DNA from: Lysobacterales bacterium
GTDB lineage: Bacteria; Pseudomonadota; Gammaproteobacteria; Xanthomonadales; Xanthomonadaceae
Assembly: GCA_020442465.1 (NCBI GenBank)
Contig: JAGRJY010000054.1
Coordinates: 1 to 46,298 of the forward strand
Length of the DNA stretch: 46,298 nt
Direction: 5' to 3'
Part shown: positions 16,231 to 24,602 of the stretch, piece by piece
Layout: each line of letters begins with the position of its first letter
Numbering within the stretch: the first letter of the stretch is position 1
The notes under the pieces: generated by a model
What the model was told of the DNA's origin: nothing
Seen by the model: only the letters and a program-made list of their open reading frames with translations
The model's database searches: none
Program-made: the position numbers and the translations under genes

Positions 16231-16646
16231 AGTTCGGCGAAGCCGCGCAGGCCTCGGCGCAACACGGTGTTGGGCAGGTAATGCATCACGTCGCTGCACA
16301 CCAGCAGGTCGACGCTTGGTCCGGGACGCACCTGCTCGAGCTGGGCGAAGTCGAGCAGGCGCAGGTTGCGGGCGCGGCCGAAGCGCTCGACGGCATAGTC
16401 ACTCGAGTCGAGCCCCAGGTACTGGATTCGGGGACGCAGCTTGCGCAGCGGCGCGCGCCAGTCGCCCTCACCGCAGCCGACATCCAGCACCGAACGCAGC
16501 GGCCGGCCGAGCAGGCATTCGGTCACGCTCACGGCCACCGCAGCCTTGTGCGCCGTAAGGGTCTGGCGCAGCCGGCGCTCCGCCGGGTCGCGATACCAGC
16601 GGTCGAAGTAGGCGCGGTCGTACTGCTTGTTCGGGGCGGTGGCCAA
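16032..16646 (-). CDS. Class I SAM-dependent methyltransferase
   Basis: About 204 residues with the Rossmann SAM-binding motif I VLDVGCGEGDW (near residue 60), an acidic motif II region (YLGLDSSDYAVERFG), and motif IV-like VDLLVCSDVMHYLP. Substrate unknown. The C-terminal part (GDAAEGDEDGFIPRPATVYRRW) is the segment duplicated at 12072-12270. The frame is open upstream into phaZ, but the product there matches nothing. I propose the TTG at 16646, 8 nt after the phaZ stop, with AGG about 7 nt before it, because the next recognisable residues (NKQYDRAYFDRWYRDP) look like a natural N-terminus for this type. An ATG start is not available nearby. Probably co-transcribed with phaZ. Confidence 0.82.
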   Translation of the reverse strand: MATAPNKQYDRAYFDRWYRDPAERRLRQTLTAHKAAVAVSVTECLLGRPLRSVLDVGCGEGDWRAPLRKLRPRIQYLGLDSSDYAVERFGRARNLRLLDFAQLEQVRPGPSVDLLVCSDVMHYLPNTVLRRGLRGFAELCHGVAYLDLFCRGDAAEGDEDGFIPRPATVYRRWFAEAGLRPLGMHCYATPALHGSLSALERLAV

Positions 16647-16653
16647 CGCGAGC

Positions 16654-17895
16654 CTATCCGGCAGCGCGGATGAACCGGCTGACCTCGGGGTACACCACCT
16701 CGCGCCAGCGGCGTCCGCTGAAGATGCCGTAGTGGCCGGCACCGTCCACCGTGAGGTGCTTCTGCCGCTTGCGCGGCAGGGCGCGGCAAAGGTCATGCGC
16801 CGCACGGGTCTGGCCGAGCCCGGAAATGTCGTCGAGTTCACCCTCGATTGTCAGGATCGCGGTGTCGCGGATGGCCTCGGGCCGTACGCGCTCGCCGTCG
16901 ACGTCCCAGCAGCCGCGCGGCAGCAAGTGCTGCTGGAATACCACACGGATGGTGTCGAGGTAGTACTCGCTGGCCATGTCGAGCACGGCGTTGTACTCGT
17001 CGTAGAAACGGCGGTGCGAATCGGCGTCCTCGAGGTCGCCGCGCACCAGGTCGCGGTAGAAGTCCCAGTGAGAGCGCGCGTGGCGGCCCGGGTTCATCGC
17101 TACGAAACCGGCGTGCTGCAGGAAGCCCGGATAGACCTTGCGCCCGGCGCCCGGATAGTTCGCCGGCACCTCGTGAATCACGTTGCGCTGGAACCACGAC
17201 AGCGGCTTCGTCGTCGCGAGATTGTTCACCGCGGTCGGGCTTTGCCGGCTGTCGATCGGGCCGCCCATCAGGGTCAAGCTGCGCGGGGTCGTTTCACCAC
17301 GCGCGGCCATGAGCGCGACTGCGGCGAGCACCGGCACGGTGGGCTGGCAGACCGAGACGATGTGCAGATCCTCGGCGCCGATCTGGCGGATGAAGCCTTC
17401 GATGTAGTGCACATAGTCGTCGAGGCCGAACGCGCCGTCCGCCAGCGGCACCATGCGCGCATCGACCCAGTCGGTGATCCACACCTTGTGGTCGCGCAGC
17501 AAGGTGCGCACCGTGTCGCGCAGAAGCGTCGAGTGGTGGCCGGAGAGCGGCGCCACCACCAGCACCTTGGGATCGTCCTTCAGGTCGTGGATGACCTGGG
17601 CCTCGTCGCTGTAGCGCTTGAAGCGCAGCAGCCGGCAGAACGGCTGGCGGGCGGCCTCGATTTCCACCACCGGCAGATGGTGTCCGTGCGCCTCGACGCT
17701 GCGAATGCCGAACTCCGGCTTTTCGTAGTCCTTGCCGAGGCGGTGGAACAGCTCGTAGCCGGCCGCGATGCGCTCGGCGCCGGGCAGCTTGGCCATCCAC
17801 GATCCGGGCGCCGAGTACATCTTGGCCAGCGCTTCGGCGCCGTAGACGTAGGGCTCCATCAGGTTTCGCGAGAACTCGTGCCAGTGGTAGAGCAT
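16654..17895 (-). CDS. phaZ: Intracellular polyhydroxyalkanoate depolymerase PhaZ
   Basis: 413 residues, alpha/beta-hydrolase that breaks down stored polyhydroxyalkanoate granules in the cytoplasm. It starts MLYHWHEFSRNLMEPYVYGA, a typical PhaZ opening, has VLVVAPLSGHHSTLLRDTVR with VWITDWVDARMVPL, and a catalytic Cys in place of Ser in the nucleophile elbow (VSVCQPTVPVLAA), as in the intracellular PHB depolymerase family. TIEGELDDISG carries the acid and VDGAGHYGIFSGRRWR the catalytic His. No signal peptide, in keeping with an intracellular enzyme. Divergent from the glutathione peroxidase gene over about 240 nt. No PHA synthase is in the window. Confidence 0.93.
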   Translation of the reverse strand: MLYHWHEFSRNLMEPYVYGAEALAKMYSAPGSWMAKLPGAERIAAGYELFHRLGKDYEKPEFGIRSVEAHGHHLPVVEIEAARQPFCRLLRFKRYSDEAQVIHDLKDDPKVLVVAPLSGHHSTLLRDTVRTLLRDHKVWITDWVDARMVPLADGAFGLDDYVHYIEGFIRQIGAEDLHIVSVCQPTVPVLAAVALMAARGETTPRSLTLMGGPIDSRQSPTAVNNLATTKPLSWFQRNVIHEVPANYPGAGRKVYPGFLQHAGFVAMNPGRHARSHWDFYRDLVRGDLEDADSHRRFYDEYNAVLDMASEYYLDTIRVVFQQHLLPRGCWDVDGERVRPEAIRDTAILTIEGELDDISGLGQTRAAHDLCRALPRKRQKHLTVDGAGHYGIFSGRRWREVVYPEVSRFIRAAG

Positions 17896-18132
17896 CGGCC
17901 GCCTCCTGTTTTGCTGCGCCGCATCATCGCACGGAAGACGTTCAGGTGGGGTCAGCGCGGGTCACAGATTGTCACGCTGGCGTGCGCGGCAGCTCAGGGC
18001 GCGCGCTGGCGTCCGGCCGCGCTTTCACGCCGGTGTGGCGGCGCCCGGCACGCCAGCGCGCTGCGGCGGTCACGCGCAGGCGACCCCATTCGATCCATAA
18101 TCCGCCCCAGCACCCACGATCGGAGCGCCGCC

Positions 18133-18612
18133 ATGAGCGACATCTACGGATACTCGGCCAAGACCATCGACGGCGACGACCAGTCGCTGGGCGATTTCAA
18201 GGGCAAGGCGATGCTGATCGTCAACACGGCCTCGAAATGCGGCTTCACCCCGCAGTACACCGGCCTCGAAGCGTTGCATAAGAAGTACGCGGACAAAGGC
18301 CTCGCCGTGCTCGGCTTCCCCTGCGACCAGTTCGGACACCAGGAGCCCGGCGACGAGAACGAGATCAAGAACTTCTGTTCGCTCACCTACGACGTGAGTT
18401 TTCCGATGTTCGCCAAGGTCAACGTCAATGGCGGTGAGGCGCATCCGCTGTTCAAGCACCTGAAGAAGTCGGCCAAGGGCGTGCTCGGCACCGAGGCGAT
18501 CAAGTGGAATTTCACCAAGTTCCTGGTCGACAAGGACGGCAAGGTGATACGTCGCTACGCGCCTACCGACACGCCGGAGAGCATCGAGAAGGATCTCGCG
18601 GCGGTGCTTTGA
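18133..18612 (+). CDS. Glutathione peroxidase family protein
   Basis: 159-residue thiol peroxidase that reduces hydroperoxides; bacterial members often use thioredoxin despite the name. The active-site Cys lies in NTASKCGFTPQY, followed by the catalytic Gln in GFPCDQFGHQEPGDENEI and the Trp-Asn in KWNFTKFLVD, completing the Cys-Gln-Trp-Asn set. No signal peptide, so cytoplasmic. The ATG is preceded by GGAGCG about 6 nt upstream. A CATAAT -10-like box is near 18105. Convergent with proA, with 22 nt between the stops. Confidence 0.95.
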   Translation: MSDIYGYSAKTIDGDDQSLGDFKGKAMLIVNTASKCGFTPQYTGLEALHKKYADKGLAVLGFPCDQFGHQEPGDENEIKNFCSLTYDVSFPMFAKVNVNGGEAHPLFKHLKKSAKGVLGTEAIKWNFTKFLVDKDGKVIRRYAPTDTPESIEKDLAAVL

Positions 18613-18634
18613 GGGGCGGGAACCGGGCCCAGGG

Positions 18635-19888
18635 CTAGGTCTGGGGATGCCTTACGTGCCCCTCGCCCTCCACCACCCACTTGCGACAGGTCAGCGAGGC
18701 GAGACCCATCGGCCCGTAGGCATGCAGTTTGGTGGTGGAAATGCCGATCTCGGCGCCGAGGCCGAGTTCGCCGCCGTCGTTGAAGCGCGATGAGGCATTG
18801 ACCATCACTGCCGATGCGTCGACCTGCTGGACGAAGCGTGCGCAGGCCGCGGCATCCTCGCTGGCAATGACTTCGGTGTGCTGCGACCCGTAGCGGCGGA
18901 TGTGCGCCAGCGCGGCGTCGAGGTCGTCGACGACTTTCACCGCGAGGATGCGATCGAGATATTCGTGGCCCCAGTCGCTCTGGCTCGCCGCCTGCGCCCC
19001 GTCCAGCAGCGGCAGGCTGCGCGGGCAGGCGCGCAGCGACACCTCGCGCTCGCGCATGGCCGAACCCGCGCGCGGCAGGAAACGCGCGGCGACCTCGGCG
19101 TGCACCAGCAGGCATTCGAGTGCATTGCAGACGCCTGGTCGCGTGGACTTGCCGTCGACAAGCAGACTCAGCGCGCGATCGAGATCGGCGGCGCGATCCA
19201 CGTACAGGTGACAAACACCCTTGTAGTGGCGGATGACCGGAATCCGGCTGTGCTCCGCCACGTGGCGGATCAGCGCCTCGCCGCCGCGCGGTATCACCAC
19301 GTCGACCAGATCGTCGCAGCCGAGCAGCTCCTGCAGCAACGAGCGGTCGGGATCGTCCAGCACGGTGACGGCCGAGGCGGGCAGGCCGGCTTCGGCCAGC
19401 GCGTCGTGCAGTGCCGCGGCGATCGCCTGATTGCTGTGGCGCGCCTCGCGACCGCCGCGCAGCACGCAGGCGTTGCCGGACATCAGGCACAGCGCGGCCG
19501 CATCGGCGGTCACGTTGGGGCGCGATTCGTACACCATCGCGATCACCCCGAGCGGAGCCGGTACCTGGCGCAGTCGCAGTCCATCGCGGCGTACCGTAGG
19601 CGCCGCGGCATCGTGCAGCGGATCGGGTTGTTCAGCGACGGCTTCGAGCGCCTGCGCCAGCTGCTCGATGCGTCCTTCGTCCAGCGTCAGCCGGTCGAGC
19701 ATGGCGGTGGACAGGCCGGCCCGGGTGCCGGTTGCCACGTCGTCGGCGTTGGCCTGCAGGATCGATGCCGTGCGCCGACGGATCGCTGCGGCCATGAGGC
19801 GGATCAGCGCCGCGCGCTGCGCGCCGTCGAGCGCGAGCAGTGCGGGCAGGCTGGCGCGTGCCGATTCCAGCTGTGGCCGAATGCTCAC
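18635..19888 (-). CDS. proA: Gamma-glutamyl phosphate reductase ProA
   Basis: Second step of proline synthesis: NADPH-dependent reduction of gamma-glutamyl phosphate to glutamate semialdehyde. 417 residues with GVIAMVYESRPNVTADAAAL, CVLRGGREARHSNQAI, the catalytic Cys in STRPGVCNALECLLVH, and the C-terminal AEIGISTTKLHAYGPMGL. The frame is open to 19933, but I chose GTG 19888, which overlaps the proB stop (GTGA) and gives the family's usual length and start (VSIRPQLESARASLPAL). Translational coupling to proB fits the two enzymes passing on an unstable intermediate. Confidence 0.95.
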   Translation of the reverse strand: MSIRPQLESARASLPALLALDGAQRAALIRLMAAAIRRRTASILQANADDVATGTRAGLSTAMLDRLTLDEGRIEQLAQALEAVAEQPDPLHDAAAPTVRRDGLRLRQVPAPLGVIAMVYESRPNVTADAAALCLMSGNACVLRGGREARHSNQAIAAALHDALAEAGLPASAVTVLDDPDRSLLQELLGCDDLVDVVIPRGGEALIRHVAEHSRIPVIRHYKGVCHLYVDRAADLDRALSLLVDGKSTRPGVCNALECLLVHAEVAARFLPRAGSAMREREVSLRACPRSLPLLDGAQAASQSDWGHEYLDRILAVKVVDDLDAALAHIRRYGSQHTEVIASEDAAACARFVQQVDASAVMVNASSRFNDGGELGLGAEIGISTTKLHAYGPMGLASLTCRKWVVEGEGHVRHPQT

Positions 19889-21021
19889 AGCAGCACCAGG
19901 TCGTCGCGATGGATCACCGATTCGGACGGGCATTCGCCCAGCAGCTCGGCGATCTCGCGGCTGTGCCGGCCGCGGATGCGACCGAGCTCGGCGGCGCGGT
20001 ACTGCACGATGCCCTTGGCCAGAGCGCGCTCGCCGACCCGCACCTCCACGGCGTCGCCCGCTTCGAACTCGCCTTCGTGTTCGAGCACGCCGCGCGGCAG
20101 CAGCGAGGCGCCGCGACCCACCAGCGCTTCCGCCGCGCCGGGATCGACACGCAGCACGCCGGAGGTGGGCAGCGCGTGCAGCATCCAGTGCTTGCGCGCG
20201 GCACGGCGCTGCAGGGCAGGCCGCACCAGGGTGCCGCGTGCGCGCTCGTCGAGCAGGCCACTCAGGGCGTCCGCGTGCTGATCGTCGCGCGCCCGGCCAT
20301 CGAGAATGAGGGTGCCGATACCGGCTTCGGCGGCACGTCGCGCCGCCAGCAGTTTGGTGCGCATGCCGCCGGTGCCGATGGCGCTGCCGGCGCCGCCGGC
20401 CATGGCCAGCACCGCTTCGGTGACTTCGTCGATTTCACCCAGCAGGCGAGCATCATTGTGCTTGCGTGGATCACGATCGTGCAGGCCGGCCACGTCGGTG
20501 CACAACACCAGCAGTTCCGCTTCGGCGAGTACGGCGACGTGTGCGGCCAGCGAGTCGTTGTCGCCGACGCGCAGCTCGTCGACCGCGACTGAGTCGTTCT
20601 CGTTGATGATCGGGATCACCCCGAGACTGCGCAGCGAGCGCAGGGTGTTGCGCGCGTTGAGAAAGCGGCGGCGGTCGGCGACGTCGTCCTGGGTCAGCAG
20701 GAGTTGCGCCACCGGCACGTCGAAGAAGCGCGCCCAGAAGCGCATGAGCTCAGCTTGGCCGATCGCGGCCAGGCCCTGCCGGCCGGTCAGGCCGGAAGGC
20801 AGCTCGCGACCCTGGGCGCGCAGGGTCGCGCGACCGGCGGCCACGGCGCCGGAGCTGACCAGCACCACTTCGCGCTCCATCGCGCGGGCGCGCTGCACGA
20901 AGCGGGCGAGATCGAGCGCGTGGCGCGTGCTCAGCGCCTGGCCGTCCGGGGCAATCAGGCTGCTGCCCACCTTGAGGACGATGCGGCGCCAGCGCGGCAG
21001 GGTGATCGGGGAATCGCTCAT
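19885..21021 (-). CDS. proB: Glutamate 5-kinase ProB
   Basis: First step of proline synthesis: phosphorylates glutamate. 378 residues: an amino-acid kinase domain (RRIVLKVGSSLIAPDGQAL; VVLVSSGAVAAGR; IINENDSVAVDELRVGDND; GGMRTKLLAARRAAEAG) and a C-terminal PUA domain (SGVLRVDPGAAEALVGRGAS, LLPRGVLEHEGEFEAGDAVE), as in E. coli ProB where the kinase is inhibited by proline. It starts at ATG 21021. A short gap upstream holds the hairpin at 21084-21113. Confidence 0.96.
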   Translation of the reverse strand: MSDSPITLPRWRRIVLKVGSSLIAPDGQALSTRHALDLARFVQRARAMEREVVLVSSGAVAAGRATLRAQGRELPSGLTGRQGLAAIGQAELMRFWARFFDVPVAQLLLTQDDVADRRRFLNARNTLRSLRSLGVIPIINENDSVAVDELRVGDNDSLAAHVAVLAEAELLVLCTDVAGLHDRDPRKHNDARLLGEIDEVTEAVLAMAGGAGSAIGTGGMRTKLLAARRAAEAGIGTLILDGRARDDQHADALSGLLDERARGTLVRPALQRRAARKHWMLHALPTSGVLRVDPGAAEALVGRGASLLPRGVLEHEGEFEAGDAVEVRVGERALAKGIVQYRAAELGRIRGRHSREIAELLGECPSESVIHRDDLVLL

Positions 21022-21083
21022 GGCATCACTCTGCCGCAGTGCAGCAATGCTGGCAATCGCCGCGCCAGCCGTGTCACCCCAAG

Positions 21084-21113
21084 CGAAACGGACCGCCGTG
21101 GCGGTCCGTTTCG
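21084..21113. terminator. Strong hairpin after the fadJ-type gene, likely terminator
   Basis: A perfect 13-bp inverted repeat, CGAAACGGACCGC (21084-21096) and GCGGTCCGTTTCG (21101-21113), with a 4-base loop. On the minus strand it starts 6 nt after the stop of the beta-oxidation gene. The T run is short (TTTCG), so termination may be partial. It separates that gene from proB. Confidence 0.65.
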
Positions 21114-21118
21114 TGCAC

Positions 21119-23158
21119 TCAGGCGGCGAGTTCGTCCCAGCCGGGTCGCGGCTTGAAGCGCGGGCCGTGGCGCTCGGCCAGGGTTTCCAGACGCGCCTTC
21201 AAGCTGGCGGCACCCACCGTCCGGATGTGCTGGATCGGGCCACCGCGGAAGGGCGCGAAGCCGGTGCCGAAGATCACCCCGGCATCGAGCAGGTCGGCGT
21301 CGGCCACCACGCCCTCGTGCAGGCAGGCGACCGCCTCGTTGAGCATCGCGAGAACCAGACGATCCTGCAGGTCTTCCGGCTCGACGTAGCCCTCGGGCAC
21401 CTCCGGTTTCTTCGCCTTGCCCTCTTCCCAGACGTAGAAGCCTTCGCCGTCCTTGCGGCCGCGCTTGCCCGACTCGAGCTTGCCTTCGAGGCCGGTGGGG
21501 ATCGGCAGGCCAAGGAAATCGGCCAGGATCTTGCCGACCGAAGCGGCGACGTCCAGGCCCACCGTGTCGGCCAGTTCGATCGGGCCCATCGGCATGCCGA
21601 AGCGCAGTGCAGTCTTGTCGATGACCGGGCCCGGGATGCCTTCGCTGAACGCGGTCATCGCTTCCAGCAGGTAGGGCATCAGGATGCGGTTGACGAGGAA
21701 GCCGGGCGTGCCCGCCACCGGCACCGGCAGCTTGTCGATGGCCTTGCAGAAGGCGGCGAGGCGGCGCTCGGTCTCGGCGTCCATGCCGTCGTGGCGGATG
21801 ATTTCGACCAGCGGCATCATCGCCACCGGATTGAAGTAGTGCAGGCCGGCGAACTGCGCCGGTTGCTTGAGGTCGACGCGCAGGTCGTTGAGCGGGATCG
21901 ACGAGGTGTTGGTCGTCAGCAAGCTGCCCTCAGGCAAAGACTCCTCGACCTTGGCGTACAGCGCCTTCTTGGCCTCGAGGTTCTCGAAGATCGCCTCGAT
22001 GACCAGATCGGCCTTGGCGACGCCGCTGCCTTCGACGTCGGCCTTGAGGCGTGCCGAGGCCTCGGCGCGGGGCGCATCGCGCTTGATCTTCTTGGCGAAC
22101 AGCTTCTGCGCGCGGTCGAGGGCCGGCGAGATGTACTTCATCTCGCGGTCCTGCAGGCTGACGTCGAACCCACGCAGCGCGCACCAGGCGGCGATGTCGC
22201 CGCCCATCACGCCGGCGCCGACCACGTGCACGTGCTTGATGCCGTGATCCTTGCCGCCGAGGTTCTTCAGCCGATCCTGCAGGAAAAACACGCGGATCAG
22301 GTTGCGCGCGGTCGGCGTGCTGGCGAGTTTGGTCACGCTGCGCGCTTCCGCCTTCAGTCTTTGGCGCACGCCGCCGCCAGTCCGTCGCCAGGTCTCGATC
22401 AGGGTGAACGGGGCGGGGTAGTGTTCCTTGCGCGCCTTGCGCGCCACCTGCTTGACCAGCATGGGCGCCAGCGCCTGACGCACCGGCCAGAGATTGGTGG
22501 CCCACGCGGTGGCGCGCTGCTTGATCGGACGGGTGGTGCCACGCTTGGCCAGTTCGATGGCCTGGTCGAGCAGCAGCGCCGGTTCGCAGGTCTTGTCGAC
22601 GAGGCCCATCGCGCGAGCCGCCGAGGCCGACAGCGCGCGCCCGGTCAGCATCATGTCCATCGCCGCCGGTGCGCCGACCAGCTGCGGCAGGCGCGCCGAG
22701 CCGCCCCAGCCCGGATAGATGCCGAGCTTGACCTCGGGCAGACCGATCCGGGTGCTGTCTGCGGTGCTGGCGATGCGGTAGCGGCAGGCGAGCGCGAGCT
22801 CGGTACCGCCGCCCATGCAGTGGCCGTGGATCGCTGCCACCGTCGGCACGCCGACCTCGGCCAGCTTCTGGAACACGGCCTGGCCGTATTCGATGGCTTC
22901 GAGGACGCTGCCACGCTCGTCGAAGCTGACGAACTCCTTGATATCGGCGCCGGCGATGAAGCCGGCCTCCTTGCCCGAGCGGATGACCACCGCGCGCGGC
23001 TTCTCGATGGCGACGCGCTCGACCATGCGTTCGAGTTCGCCGAGCACCTCCTGGGCGAGGGTGTTGACCGAACTCTCCGCGCGGTCGAAGGTCAACACCA
23101 GCACGCGGTCGTCGCGCAGCTCGTGCTTCCAGTGGCGGAATCGCAATCCATCGAACAT
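21119..23158 (-). CDS. fadJ: Fatty acid oxidation enzyme: enoyl-CoA hydratase / 3-hydroxyacyl-CoA dehydrogenase (FadB/FadJ type)
   Basis: 679-residue two-domain beta-oxidation enzyme that hydrates enoyl-CoA and then oxidises 3-hydroxyacyl-CoA with NAD. Residues about 1-200: crotonase fold, with FIAGADIKEF, HGHCMGGGTELALACRYRIA and GLPEVKLGIYPGWGG carrying the two catalytic Glu. Residues about 305-490: NAD-binding VVGAGVMGGDIAAWCALRG, then TNTSSIPLNDL and the catalytic His in GLHYFNPVAMMPLVEII. C-terminal helical domains follow (TPGFLVNRILMPYLLEA; GFAPFRGGPIQHI). The FadA/FadI thiolase partner is not adjacent. The symbol is by length and type; FadB and FadJ cannot be firmly told apart here. 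Divergent from rpoE. Confidence 0.93.
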   Translation of the reverse strand: MFDGLRFRHWKHELRDDRVLVLTFDRAESSVNTLAQEVLGELERMVERVAIEKPRAVVIRSGKEAGFIAGADIKEFVSFDERGSVLEAIEYGQAVFQKLAEVGVPTVAAIHGHCMGGGTELALACRYRIASTADSTRIGLPEVKLGIYPGWGGSARLPQLVGAPAAMDMMLTGRALSASAARAMGLVDKTCEPALLLDQAIELAKRGTTRPIKQRATAWATNLWPVRQALAPMLVKQVARKARKEHYPAPFTLIETWRRTGGGVRQRLKAEARSVTKLASTPTARNLIRVFFLQDRLKNLGGKDHGIKHVHVVGAGVMGGDIAAWCALRGFDVSLQDREMKYISPALDRAQKLFAKKIKRDAPRAEASARLKADVEGSGVAKADLVIEAIFENLEAKKALYAKVEESLPEGSLLTTNTSSIPLNDLRVDLKQPAQFAGLHYFNPVAMMPLVEIIRHDGMDAETERRLAAFCKAIDKLPVPVAGTPGFLVNRILMPYLLEAMTAFSEGIPGPVIDKTALRFGMPMGPIELADTVGLDVAASVGKILADFLGLPIPTGLEGKLESGKRGRKDGEGFYVWEEGKAKKPEVPEGYVEPEDLQDRLVLAMLNEAVACLHEGVVADADLLDAGVIFGTGFAPFRGGPIQHIRTVGAASLKARLETLAERHGPRFKPRPGWDELAA

Positions 23159-23266
23159 GCCTGAATCTCCAGCTTCGAGCCGGGGAATGCCCGGCAGGAA
23201 GGCTATGATCCGTGGTGGGCGCCGCCAGGGTCAACGACGGCCGGCCCTACGACCTGCCGGGGCGAT

Positions 23267-23293
23267 GAACTTTCCTGCCGACGGGCGGTCGAT
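23267..23293 (+). promoter_or_regulatory. Candidate sigma-E (RpoE) promoter driving rpoE itself
   Basis: GAACTT (23267-23272), a perfect sigma-E-type -35, is followed after 16 bases by TCGAT (23289-23293), close to the TCTGA-type -10. Transcription would start near 23300, about 50 nt before the rpoE ATG. Autoregulation of rpoE by its own product is usual in this sigma-factor family. Confidence 0.6.
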
Positions 23294-23350
23294 GCTGCGG
23301 GCCTGGATGAGCCCATTGACTCGGCCGGCGAACATGGAGAACGGGCCCGG

Positions 23351-23944
23351 ATGGGCGAGAACGAAGTCGACCAGGCGCTGGTCCTGCGGGTGCAAGGGGG
23401 CGACAAGAAGGCGTTCGACCTGCTGGTCGGCCGCTATCAGCACCGTATTGTCAGCGTGATTTCGCGCTACGTGCACGACTGGAGCGACGCCCAGGACGTG
23501 GCCCAGGACACCTTCATCCGCGCCTACCGGGCGATGGGCAATTTCCGCGGCGACAGCCAGTTCTACACCTGGCTGTACAAGATCGCGATCAACACCGCCA
23601 AGAACTGGCTGGTGGCACAGGGGCGACGCCCGCCCTCCGACGACATCGACGTGGCCGATGCCGTGCAGTTCGACAACGGCGCGCGACTGCGCGACACCGA
23701 CACCCCCGAGCAGGAACTCATGCGAAGGGAAATTGAACAAACCGTCGCTGCCGTGGTCGAAGCATTGCCCGAGGAGCTGCGCATGGCCATCACCCTGCGC
23801 GAAGTCGACGGGCTGAGCTACGACGAAATCTCGGAAACCATGAATTGTCCGATCGGTACCGTGCGCTCGCGCATCTTCCGCGCCCGCGACGCGATCGATC
23901 AGAAACTCCGCAGCATGCTGGACCAACCACGGGCACGCCCATGA
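23351..23944 (+). CDS. rpoE: Extracytoplasmic-stress sigma factor RpoE (sigma-E/AlgU)
   Basis: 197-residue ECF sigma factor directing RNA polymerase to envelope-stress promoters. Region 2: FDLLVGRYQHRIVSVISRYV with DVAQDTFIRAYRAM and FYTWLYKIAINTAKNWL. Region 4: LPEELRMAITLREVDGLSYD, EISETMNCPIGTVRSRIFRA. The sequence closely resembles E. coli RpoE and Pseudomonas AlgU. Its stop overlaps the start of the anti-sigma gene (ATGA), which couples the pair's synthesis. The order rpoE-rseA-rseB-rseC-degP is the classic sigma-E operon. Confidence 0.97.
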   Translation: MGENEVDQALVLRVQGGDKKAFDLLVGRYQHRIVSVISRYVHDWSDAQDVAQDTFIRAYRAMGNFRGDSQFYTWLYKIAINTAKNWLVAQGRRPPSDDIDVADAVQFDNGARLRDTDTPEQELMRREIEQTVAAVVEALPEELRMAITLREVDGLSYDEISETMNCPIGTVRSRIFRARDAIDQKLRSMLDQPRARP

Positions 23945-24597
23945 ACGATCAGACCAACGAGCAGATCCGCAACCAGGTTTCGGAATACATGGATGGCGAG
24001 CTGTCGCGCGACAGCGCACGCTTCCTGGCCCGACGCCTGGCCGGCGAGGCCGAACTCCGCAACGACTGGATGCGCTGGCACTACGTGCGCGACTGTCTGC
24101 GCGGCCATGCCACCCGGCGTCTGGACGACGGCCTCGCGGCGCGCATCGCTGCGGCCATCGCCGACGATGCCGCGCCCGCGGTGCCGCTTGGTGCGCGCGT
24201 GCTGCGCTGGACCGGCGGGTTTGCCGTCGCCGCCTCGGTGGCCCTGGCTGCCCTGGTGCTGGCGCCCTCCGCACTGCAGTCGCCGGGAGGCGACAGCGCA
24301 TCCAACGCTGTGGCGTCGTCGCAGCCGGCCCGCGTCGGCGAAGTCGCCAGCTCGGGATTGACCGAGTCCGACCTGCGGCCTTCGCTGGCGCCGGTGACCC
24401 AGACGGTTTCGCAGTCGATGTCGCTGCCGCTGGGCCCGGTCGCCCAGGTCGATCCGCGACTCAATACCTGGGTGCTGCGACACCAGGGTGTGCAGGCCGA
24501 CCCGTTCGGACACGGCTTCGTCAGCCTGCTGCCGGCGACCCAGCCGCCCGCCGCGGGCACGATCGTGTTCGAGACCAACGCTCAGCCGCGCCGCTGA
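23941..24597 (+). CDS. rseA: Anti-sigma-E factor RseA/MucA
   Basis: 218-residue single-pass membrane protein that holds RpoE inactive. The cytoplasmic N-terminal domain (residues about 5-75) has the RseA pattern VSEYMDGELSRDSARFLARR, then RNDWMRWHYVRDCLRG. One membrane helix lies near residues 85-103 (GGFAVAASVALAALVLAP), followed by a Ser/Pro/Gln-rich periplasmic region that would carry the DegS-like cleavage and RseB-binding parts. The ATG at 23941 overlaps the rpoE stop; the frame is open further upstream, but that part lies inside rpoE. In known systems the protein is released by successive periplasmic and intramembrane proteolysis. Confidence 0.93.
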   Translation: MNDQTNEQIRNQVSEYMDGELSRDSARFLARRLAGEAELRNDWMRWHYVRDCLRGHATRRLDDGLAARIAAAIADDAAPAVPLGARVLRWTGGFAVAASVALAALVLAPSALQSPGGDSASNAVASSQPARVGEVASSGLTESDLRPSLAPVTQTVSQSMSLPLGPVAQVDPRLNTWVLRHQGVQADPFGHGFVSLLPATQPPAAGTIVFETNAQPRR

Positions 24598-24602
24598 CGT
24601 CG

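Noticed and set aside
16627..18612. 661-codon frame running through phaZ into the glutathione peroxidase
   Set aside because: Only the last 159 codons are real (glutathione peroxidase, ATG 18133); the rest is antisense to phaZ.
20306..23164. 952-codon open frame on the plus strand opposite the beta-oxidation gene and proB
   Set aside because: It is antisense to two clear genes, and its product is a His/Ala/Arg-rich string typical of shadow frames in GC-rich DNA.
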